Shown here: piece after piece, positions 4,707 through 10,554 of the stretch
Numbering within the stretch: position 1 is the stretch's first letter
Layout of the letters: every line of letters begins with the position of its first letter
Origin: Nitrospirota bacterium
GTDB taxonomy: Bacteria; Nitrospirota; UBA9217
Direction: 5' to 3'
NCBI GenBank assembly: GCA_027456925.1
Contig: DAIDTZ010000187.1
Coordinates: forward strand, 1 to 10,554
Length of the DNA stretch: 10,554 nt
Made by a program: the position numbers and the translations under genes
Notes under the pieces: model-generated
The model's input: the letters and a program-made list of their open reading frames with translations, nothing else
Told to the model about the DNA's origin: nothing
Database searches by the model: none

Positions 4707-7700
4707 ACACCCTTTCCTTCCAGATGACGTAAATTGCCGGATAAATAATGAGCTCCAGGATCGTCGAGGTCACCACGCCGCCGATCATGGGCGCGGCAAT
4801 GCGCTTCATCACATCCGCGCCGGTGCCGGAGGAGAACATGATCGGCACCAGGCCCGCAAGGATGACCGAAACCGTCATGATCTTGGGCCTGATCCTTTTG
4901 ACTGCGCCTTCCATGACTGCGTCCTCGATATCCCGCAAAGAATTGATCCTTCCTTCCTGATGCCAGCGGTTATAGGAGAGGTCGAGGTAGAGCAGCATCA
5001 CGATGCCGGTCTCAGCGTCGAGGCCCGCAAGGGCGATCACGCCGACCCAGACCGCTGTGCTCATGTGGTAGCCCAGGAAATAGAGAAACCAGACCGTTCC
5101 CACGAGCGAGAAAGGAACCGCCAACAGCACGATCATGGTCTTGGTGAACGATTCCGTGTTAAGATAGATCAGCACAATAATGATCATCAGCGTGAGCGGA
5201 ATCACGTAAAAAAGCTTTGCTTTGACGTTTTCCATGTACTCGTACTGTCCGCTCCACTGGATCGTGTATCCCGCGGGGATCTTCATCTTCTCGGCAATCA
5301 CCTTGCCGGCCTTCGCCACGTAGCTGCCGTAATCGCTTCCTTCAATGCTGAGCGTCACCGCGGCGGTCAGCCTGCCTCCCTCGCTTTGGATCATGCCGGG
5401 ACCGCGCGTTACCTTGATGTCCGCAAGCTGGCCCAATGGGACCTGGGCGCCGTCCATGGCCGGCACCAGCACCCGCTTAAGCTTCTCCATATCGTTCCTG
5501 AGTTCCCATCCGTAGCGGATGTTCACGGGATACCGCTCCCGGCCCTCGACCGTCGTCGTCAGGTTCATGCCGCCGATGGCGGACTCGATAACTTCCTGCA
5601 CGTCCTCGATCGTGAGGCCGTATCTGCTGATTTCGTCGCGGTTGATGTCGAAATCGAGAAAGTAGCCCGTATTGGCCCGCTCGGCGTAAACGCTGCGCGT
5701 ACCGGGAACGGTGCGAAGAATCTGTTCAAGATCGAGGCCGATACGCTCGATCCCGTCAAGGTGGGGGCCGAATATCTTGATGCCGAGCGGCGTCCGGATG
5801 CCCGTCGCGAGCATGTCGATCCTGCCGATGATCGGCATGGTCCAGGAATTTGCAATGCCGGGCATGGCAAGGGCGTTGTCCATGTCATCGCGAAGGTCCT
5901 CCCATTTCTTATACTGCGGCCGCCACTGGCTCATGGGCTTTAAGGTCACATTGGTTTCGATCATCTCGAGCGGCGCCGGGTCGGTCGGTGTCTCGGCCCT
6001 GCCCGCCTTGCCGAAGACACGCTCCACCTCGGGAAATCCTTTGATGATCCTGTCCTCGGCCTGGAGCACCTCGCTCATGGTCGTAATGGAGGCGCCGGGC
6101 ACCGATGACGGCATGAACAGGAGCGTGCCCTCGTACAACGGCGGCATGAACTCCGACCCCAGCTTGCTAAAGGGGAAAACCGTGACCAGAACAATGATGA
6201 TCGCAACGATGATGACGAACTTCCGAAAGCGGAGTGCAAAGTCCGCAACAGGGTGATATATTTTTGTGAGAAAGTGACTGATGGGGTTGTCGTCCTCATG
6301 CCTGATCTTTCCCTTGATGAAAAGGGTCATCAGTACCGGCGTCAGCGTGATCGCGAGAAAGCTCGCAAAGAGCATGGAAAACGTTTTTGTATACGCCAGG
6401 GGTTTGAACATTCTGCCTGCCTGTTCCTCAAGCGTAAAGACCGGCAAAAACCCCACGGTGATAACGAGGAGCGAGAAGAAGAGCGACGGCCCAACCTCTT
6501 TTGCGGCGTTGATAATCACATCCACGCGCGAGCCGTGGACCATCCCGCCCTTTTCCCACTCTTCGAGTTTTTTATGGGCATTCTCGACCATGATAATAGA
6601 GGCGTCAACCATGGCGCCGATGGCAATGGCGATTCCGGAGAGGCTCATGATGTTCGAGCTGATCTTGAGGTAATACATGCAGACGAAGGAGATCAGGATC
6701 GCCACGGGCAGGGTCAGGATCACGACGAGGGCGCTCGGGAGATGGAAAAGGAAAATGATGCAAACCACGCTCACGGCAATGCCGAGCTTGATCACCTCAT
6801 CCCGCAGCGTTTCCACGGAGCGGTGGATGAGCTCGGACCGGTCATAGGTTGTTACGATCTTGACCCCTTCGGGCAAAGACGGCTGCAGCTCTTTGATCTT
6901 TGCCTTCACCCGGTCAATCACGTCGAGGACGTTCTCGCCGAAGCGAACCACGACGATGCCGCCCACGGTCTCGCCTTTTCCGTCCAAGTCGGCGGTGCCG
7001 CGCCTGATCTCCGGGCCGAGTTGGACCTGGCTGATGTCCCGGAGCAGGATGGGCGTTCCCTTCTCATTCGTGCCCACGGCGATCTTCTCGATGTCCGACT
7101 TGTCATGGATGTAGCCCCGGCCGCGGACCATGTACTCCCTGCCAGACCACTCCACGACCCTTCCCTCCACGTCGCGGTTGCTGCGCCTGACTGCGTCCAT
7201 GACCCTTGAAAGCGGAAGCTTGTACGCCGCGAGCCGGTTCGGGTCCACAATGATCTGGTACTGTTTCACGAACCCGCCCACGGAGGCCACCTCGGAAACG
7301 CCGGGCACTGATTCTATGGCATACTTGAGGGTCCAGTCCTGGAGCGATCGGAGCTGGGAGAGATCGTGCTTCCCACTCTCGTCCTCCAGGGCATACTGGA
7401 ACCCCCATCCCACGCCGGTTGCATCGGGGCCGAGCTGCGGGGTAACGCCCGCGGGAAGTTTTCCCTGGACGCCCTGGAGATATTCGAGCACCCGGCTCCG
7501 TGCCCAGTAGATGTCCGTACCGTCTTTGAAGATGACATAGACGAAGGACGTGCCGAGAAAGGATTTGCCGCGCACCACGCGCACCTCGGGCGCGGCGAGC
7601 AGCGTCGAGACAATTGGATAGGTGATCTGGTCCTCGACCAGGTCCGGACTCCTGCCCGTCCATTCAGTGTACACGATCACCTGGGCGTCCGAAAGGTCCG

Positions 7701-7818
7701 GGATGGCGTCGAGCGGCGTGTGATACACCGCCCAGATCCCCCAGAAGGTAAGGAACCCCACGAGGAGAAAAACGAGGAATTTATTTCGTGCCGAAATTTC
7801 TATGATTTTGGCTAACAT
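4675..7818 (-). CDS. cusA: CusA-type Cu(I)/Ag(I) efflux RND transporter
   Basis: This inner-membrane proton-driven pump exports monovalent copper and silver from periplasm and cytoplasm through CusB and CusC. The 1047 residues equal the E. coli CusA length. There is one membrane helix at about 12-31, a periplasmic loop to about 342, a helix bundle at 343-552, a second loop to about 868, and a final bundle to 1033. GIAIAIGAMVDASIIMVENA (395-414) is the HME4 Cu/Ag-type TM4 motif with D405. The three-methionine site is kept: M569 (LLFMP), M619 (PLEMIET) and M669 (IDMLATG). The proton-relay residues E936 (GLDAETG) and K979 (RPK) are also present. The start ATG 7818 has GAGG nine bases upstream (7828-7831); the in-frame TTG 7833 is discarded. 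The last nine residues come from a repeat array. It is the third gene of the cusCBA operon. Confidence 0.93.
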   Translation of the reverse strand: MLAKIIEISARNKFLVFLLVGFLTFWGIWAVYHTPLDAIPDLSDAQVIVYTEWTGRSPDLVEDQITYPIVSTLLAAPEVRVVRGKSFLGTSFVYVIFKDGTDIYWARSRVLEYLQGVQGKLPAGVTPQLGPDATGVGWGFQYALEDESGKHDLSQLRSLQDWTLKYAIESVPGVSEVASVGGFVKQYQIIVDPNRLAAYKLPLSRVMDAVRRSNRDVEGRVVEWSGREYMVRGRGYIHDKSDIEKIAVGTNEKGTPILLRDISQVQLGPEIRRGTADLDGKGETVGGIVVVRFGENVLDVIDRVKAKIKELQPSLPEGVKIVTTYDRSELIHRSVETLRDEVIKLGIAVSVVCIIFLFHLPSALVVILTLPVAILISFVCMYYLKISSNIMSLSGIAIAIGAMVDASIIMVENAHKKLEEWEKGGMVHGSRVDVIINAAKEVGPSLFFSLLVITVGFLPVFTLEEQAGRMFKPLAYTKTFSMLFASFLAITLTPVLMTLFIKGKIRHEDDNPISHFLTKIYHPVADFALRFRKFVIIVAIIIVLVTVFPFSKLGSEFMPPLYEGTLLFMPSSVPGASITTMSEVLQAEDRIIKGFPEVERVFGKAGRAETPTDPAPLEMIETNVTLKPMSQWRPQYKKWEDLRDDMDNALAMPGIANSWTMPIIGRIDMLATGIRTPLGIKIFGPHLDGIERIGLDLEQILRTVPGTRSVYAERANTGYFLDFDINRDEISRYGLTIEDVQEVIESAIGGMNLTTTVEGRERYPVNIRYGWELRNDMEKLKRVLVPAMDGAQVPLGQLADIKVTRGPGMIQSEGGRLTAAVTLSIEGSDYGSYVAKAGKVIAEKMKIPAGYTIQWSGQYEYMENVKAKLFYVIPLTLMIIIVLIYLNTESFTKTMIVLLAVPFSLVGTVWFLYFLGYHMSTAVWVGVIALAGLDAETGIVMLLYLDLSYNRWHQEGRINSLRDIEDAVMEGAVKRIRPKIMTVSVILAGLVPIMFSSGTGADVMKRIAAPMIGGVVTSTILELIIYPAIYVIWKERVLRRQKAVVRS

Positions 7819-7839
7819 GATATGAAACCTCAATTCCGG

Positions 7840-7927
7840 GTTCAGCGTTCAAAGTTCAGCAGGTAAAATGCCGCCGTCCGTTTCTTCTCCGTTTTTCCAT
7901 GAACTCCGAACTAGGGACGATGAACGG
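7840..7927. repeat. Period-7 inverted array between cusB and cusA (core GTTCA/TGAAC)
   Basis: Three units GTTCA+2 bases (GTTCAGC, GTTCAAA, GTTCAGC) fill 7840-7860. Four units in opposite orientation with core GAAC fill 7900-7927 (TGAACTC, CGAACTA, GGGACGA, TGAACGG). The arms are reverse complements in the same 7-base phase around a loop of about 39 bases. The array fills most of the 109-base gap inside the operon: it begins directly after the cusB stop codon and ends just before the cusA ribosome binding site. An RNA stem here could affect relative expression of the pump or protect one part of the transcript; this is inference. Confidence 0.75.
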
Positions 7928-9163
7928 TTAGTACCCCCCCGACCTCAGCTGGCTCTCGGAATCTATGAGGAAGTTGCCGGACGTAACTACGCGCTCGCCT
8001 TTTTTAATGCCTCTCAGAACTTCAACGTAATCCTCTCCTCGCAGGCCGAGAGTCACCAGCCGCATCTCGTACACTCCCGGCTTTTTCTCGACGTACACGA
8101 TCTGGCGCGTGCCCGAATCAATCACCGCGTCGCGGGGGATCGCCAGCCTTGAGCCTGAAGAGACCATGATCTCGACATTCGCAAACATCTCGGGCTTCAG
8201 CAGGAGTCCGGGATTCTTCATGGCCAGCCGCACTTTGACCGTCCGGCTCACCGGGTCCAGGGACGGATTGATATAATTTATGATCGCACGATAGCTCCGA
8301 CCGGAATAGTACGGCAAGGTCACGAGTGCGGTCTGGCCTACTCTGACCAGGGGCACTTCATACTCATAGATGTCGGCCATGATCCAGATCGATGAAAGGT
8401 CGGCTATTTTATAAAGGTTCATGCCCGGCGTGATATAACCTCCTTCAAGCACCATCTTGTCGAGCACGATGCCGCTCAGCGGCGCCCCGATCGTCATGTC
8501 CGTCTTGGGCTTGCCCGTTTTTTCAAGCTCTGCAACCTGCTGGTCCGTGATGTCCCAGAGCTGAAGCCGCCGCTTCGCCGATTGCAGCAGTTCACTGCGC
8601 GAAGCCTCGATCTCGGCCATATCTCCGGTCCCGGTCAAAGATGACTTCACCGACCGCAGCGCGATAAGATATTCCTCCTGGGCCGTCACCAGGTCGGGGC
8701 TGTAAATCGACAGGAGCGGCTGGCCTTTCACGACCTGCTGCCCGGTATAATCGACATAGAGTTTCTTCACCCATCCCGCGATCTTGGTATTCACGAAAGC
8801 GAGACGGGTCTCGTCGGGCTCGACTTTGCCCACGGTGCGGATCTGTTTGTCCAGCGATCGGTAGTCAGCAACAGCCGTGCGCACGCCGATGAGCTGCACC
8901 TTGTCCTGGCTGATCGTAATGACCGGCAAGGCCTCCTGTTTTACGGTCGCCGTACTCCGTCCCGCACTCCCGGACGCATGGCTCTGTATCGGTCCCGCAT
9001 GACCTGCGTGTTCCTGGCCAAAAGCATGAGAAGAGAAAAGAATCAGGGCGAAAAAGAAAACCAAGGTCAGAAGCAGACTGCTCTTTCCCGCATCCGCTGA
9101 TTCCGCCGGTTTTCCCGCACGCGCATCGACGGCTGGAGTCATAACGCATTTCTCAATTCTCAT
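7928..9163 (-). CDS. cusB: CusB-type periplasmic adaptor (membrane fusion protein)
   Basis: CusB links the CusA pump to the CusC channel in the periplasm and, in E. coli, hands Cu(I)/Ag(I) to CusA. The 411-residue product has a hydrophobic segment at 29-45 and a likely signal cleavage near AFGQ (47-50). The adaptor core follows: VGKVEPDETRLAFVNTKIAG (111-130), the lipoyl half WVKKLYVDYTGQQVVKGQPL (131-150), YSPDLVTAQEEYL (154-166), a helical hairpin (about 165-215), the second lipoyl half (GAPLSGIVLDKMV), the beta-barrel (about 255-335) and a membrane-proximal domain. The metal-binding N-terminal methionines of E. coli CusB and the CPMHP heavy-metal domain seen in many homologues are absent. 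A short His segment (EHAGHAG, QSH, 51-62) stands there instead. Start ATG 9163 is set by GGAGAGG at 9170-9176 rather than ATG 9187. It overlaps cusC by 11 bases. Confidence 0.9.
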   Translation of the reverse strand: MRIEKCVMTPAVDARAGKPAESADAGKSSLLLTLVFFFALILFSSHAFGQEHAGHAGPIQSHASGSAGRSTATVKQEALPVITISQDKVQLIGVRTAVADYRSLDKQIRTVGKVEPDETRLAFVNTKIAGWVKKLYVDYTGQQVVKGQPLLSIYSPDLVTAQEEYLIALRSVKSSLTGTGDMAEIEASRSELLQSAKRRLQLWDITDQQVAELEKTGKPKTDMTIGAPLSGIVLDKMVLEGGYITPGMNLYKIADLSSIWIMADIYEYEVPLVRVGQTALVTLPYYSGRSYRAIINYINPSLDPVSRTVKVRLAMKNPGLLLKPEMFANVEIMVSSGSRLAIPRDAVIDSGTRQIVYVEKKPGVYEMRLVTLGLRGEDYVEVLRGIKKGERVVTSGNFLIDSESQLRSGGY

Positions 9164-10406
9164 GATGGTCCTCTCCGGTGAGTTCATTCAGCATGGACAT
9201 GGTCTTGTTCAGGTTGACCAGCTCTTCCTGCTCCATGAGCTGGTATTTCAAGAGCGTGTTTTCGCTTTCCAGGAGTGATATGAAATCGCTCTTCCCCACC
9301 TGGTAGTTTGAGGTCGCCGATTGAAGTGACAGCCGCGCCTGCGGGATGATCCCCGCCTCGTAGAGATCTATGCGATGCTCGGCTGTTTTGATCGTGGAAT
9401 AGAGGTCGCGCACCCGTGCCAGTGTCGCAAGCCTCTCGGCATCATACTCATAGCGTGCAGCGCTGAGGTCGGCTGAAGCGGCCTTCACTCCCGTTGACTT
9501 GTTCCAGAAATAGAGCGGGACTTTAAACATCAGGCTTGCCTGCCAGACGTCCGATTTGTCGCCCCGTGTGAACCAGCCTCCGGAGACGACCATGTCCGGC
9601 AGAAATTCCCTGCGGCTCAAAGAAAGTTCTTCCCTGCTTTGCTCCACCATGCGCTGTTTTCCCTGCAAGACGGGGGAATGGTCGAGCGCCATGGCTGCCA
9701 GTTCATCCAGGGTAACGGAAGGAGTCGCCCTCGGAAGCTCATCGGGTCTTCCCAGGGGAGCCAGCGGGTTGCGGCCCACGAGGCTGTTGATCAGTGACGC
9801 CTGCGTCTCTTCCTTCTGCTCTTCCTCGGTCAGCCGGTCCAGGATCATGGAGACCTCGAGCTGGGCACGCATGACGTCCTGCTGCATACCCTGGCCGGTT
9901 GCGTACCGCGTCTCGGCGATACGCTGAGAATTTTTCAGCAGCTCCTTTGTCTGGTCCAGGATTTCGGCGGATTTGAAAGCGAGAAAATATTCATAGTATG
10001 CGTTCTTGAGGCTGTTCAACACCCTGAGCTTCGTTTCCCGGGCGCCTTGCTCCGTCCGCTCCGCTTCCTTGCCTGCTATGCGGCCTTTTGTCCCGAGCTT
10101 GCCCGGGAACGGGATCTCCTGGGTAAAGACCACGCCCTGCATACTCATATCCTGCTGGCCAACACTCCACACGCCCGGCGACCCGACGTTCTGGACCGCA
10201 TAGCCGATCATGGGGTCCGGCAGAGCAGAAGCCAGAGACTTTTTGTCGTCAGCAGACTCCACTCTTTTCTCCGCCATGAGGATCTCGGGGTTGTTCTTGA
10301 GCGCCTCCTGCTCCAGGTCTTTGAGCGTGACAAGGGGCTCCTCTGCAAGAGAAGCCATGGGCAAAGAAAGGAGCAAAATCGAAAAAACGAAATGCTTTAT
10401 TTGCAT
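9153..10406 (-). CDS. cusC: CusC-type outer-membrane efflux channel (TolC family)
   Basis: This outer-membrane factor forms the trimeric exit duct of the pump. The 417-residue product starts with a typical signal peptide (MQIKHFVFSILLLSLPMASL, then A-EEP), cleaved probably after residue 21. No lipobox cysteine is present, so unlike E. coli CusC it should not be a lipoprotein. Two OEP repeats follow: the first from VTLKDLEQEALKNNPEILMA (26-45) to about residue 210 and the second from VTLDELAAMALDHSPVLQGK (231-250) to the end. QEIPFPGKLGTKG (96-108) is a usual beta-strand segment, and the long helices carry the RYATGQGMQQDVMRAQ and NYQVGKSDFISLLESENTLL motifs. ATG 10406 is preceded by AGGAGG at six bases; TTG 10436 is rejected. 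It is the first gene of the operon. The symbol rests on context, since the family is broad. Confidence 0.85.
   Translation of the reverse strand: MQIKHFVFSILLLSLPMASLAEEPLVTLKDLEQEALKNNPEILMAEKRVESADDKKSLASALPDPMIGYAVQNVGSPGVWSVGQQDMSMQGVVFTQEIPFPGKLGTKGRIAGKEAERTEQGARETKLRVLNSLKNAYYEYFLAFKSAEILDQTKELLKNSQRIAETRYATGQGMQQDVMRAQLEVSMILDRLTEEEQKEETQASLINSLVGRNPLAPLGRPDELPRATPSVTLDELAAMALDHSPVLQGKQRMVEQSREELSLSRREFLPDMVVSGGWFTRGDKSDVWQASLMFKVPLYFWNKSTGVKAASADLSAARYEYDAERLATLARVRDLYSTIKTAEHRIDLYEAGIIPQARLSLQSATSNYQVGKSDFISLLESENTLLKYQLMEQEELVNLNKTMSMLNELTGEDHHEN
9170..9176 (-). promoter_or_regulatory. Ribosome binding site of cusB inside the cusC 3' end
   Basis: On the minus strand this reads GGAGAGG, six bases before ATG 9163. 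It lies within the last codons of cusC (E-L-T-G-E-D), so ribosomes finishing cusC would pass over it, consistent with coupled translation. Confidence 0.65.
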
Positions 10407-10412
10407 TACCTG

Positions 10413-10418
10413 CCTCCT
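10413..10418 (-). promoter_or_regulatory. Strong ribosome binding site of cusC
   Basis: On the minus strand this is AGGAGG, a full Shine-Dalgarno core, six bases before ATG 10406. It decides between that ATG and the in-frame TTG 10436, which lies upstream of the site. Confidence 0.75.
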
Positions 10419-10446
10419 GGCACTGTTCTTTTGCAAGGTTTAGACC

Positions 10447-10455
10447 ATCATACCA
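10447..10455 (-). promoter_or_regulatory. Extended -10 promoter of the cusCBA operon
   Basis: The minus strand reads TGGTATGAT: the TG extension plus a five-of-six match to TATAAT. The -35 at a 17-base spacing is TTATTA, a weak match, so the TG element or an activator would be needed. The predicted transcript starts near 10440 with a leader of about 34 bases carrying the AGGAGG site. The layout is the same as at the leftward promoter at 133-141. Confidence 0.5.
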
Positions 10456-10463
10456 GAAATAAC

Positions 10464-10475
10464 TTATTGTAATAA
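10464..10475. promoter_or_regulatory. Small palindrome over the cus -35 region, possible operator
   Basis: TTATTGTAATAA has perfect 5-base arms around GT and covers the weak -35 position of the cusCBA promoter. A regulator could bind here, but the palindrome is short and AT-rich enough to occur by chance. It does not match the E. coli CusR box as I know it. From 10476 to the window edge I see no supported gene. Confidence 0.2.
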
Positions 10476-10554
10476 ATCAAATTGTTAGAGACAGACAAGA
10501 CAATGAAATCTGACATTCTGAAGCGTCTGCTTTGTTGGCTGTAGTATTTGATAC

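Noticed and set aside
4960..5943. Long plus-strand open frame (327 codons) antisense to cusA
   Set aside because: It lies wholly opposite well-supported cusA coding sequence, has no ribosome binding site, and its product is low-complexity His/Asp/Arg-rich as expected from antisense of GC-rich codons. The 318-codon frame at 6253-7209 is rejected for the same reasons.
7840..7927. CRISPR array or insertion-sequence ends
   Set aside because: Units are 7 bases with no spacers, there are no cas genes or transposase frame, and no flanking target duplication is seen.
10476..10554. End of another gene at the right edge
   Set aside because: Short open frames exist in several frames on both strands, but none has a recognisable product or start signal in the visible bases.

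Overview
The window looks like a chromosomal segment of a Gram-negative bacterium with GC-rich coding sequence. A TolC-type outer-membrane factor, a periplasmic adaptor and an RND pump require an outer membrane. The SMC partners ScpA and ScpB, the MinD/ParA-like ATPase paired with a J-domain/HTH protein, and the period-7 repeats in the gaps remind me of Nitrospirota or Desulfobacterota (former Deltaproteobacteria) genomes. That assignment is an inference; there is no marker gene here that settles it.

Region 1 (1-395): the first 35 codons of an unrecognised minus-strand gene with its own extended -10 promoter, then about 290 bases of divergent spacer containing a candidate plus-strand promoter, a perfect 18-bp palindrome and several inverted repeats.

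Region 2 (396-4593, plus strand): five genes in one direction: scpA (kleisin), a six-unit HEAT-repeat protein, scpB (KITE winged-helix partner of ScpA), a MinD/ParA-family ATPase overlapping scpB by 4 bases, and a degenerate J-domain fused to a RodZ-type helix-turn-helix. Together they look like a chromosome organisation and segregation cluster. The most interesting point is the HEAT-repeat gene between scpA and scpB. Eukaryotic condensin and cohesin use HEAT subunits (HAWKs) on their kleisins, while bacterial complexes use KITE subunits such as ScpB, so a HEAT partner for a bacterial kleisin would be unusual.

Region 3 (4675-10406, minus strand): a cusC-cusB-cusA operon for a Cu(I)/Ag(I)-type tripartite efflux pump. 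CusA keeps the three-methionine site and the HME4-type transmembrane motif. CusB lacks the N-terminal methionines of the E. coli protein and has a His-containing segment instead. No cusF or two-component regulator is present in the window.

Cutting across both gene clusters, four intergenic gaps carry short degenerate arrays with a strict 7-base period. Each gap has its own core sequence, and three clearly contain the same core in opposite orientations on the two sides, so the transcripts could fold. These arrays create false upstream start codons for two genes and supply the last nine codons and stop of cusA.
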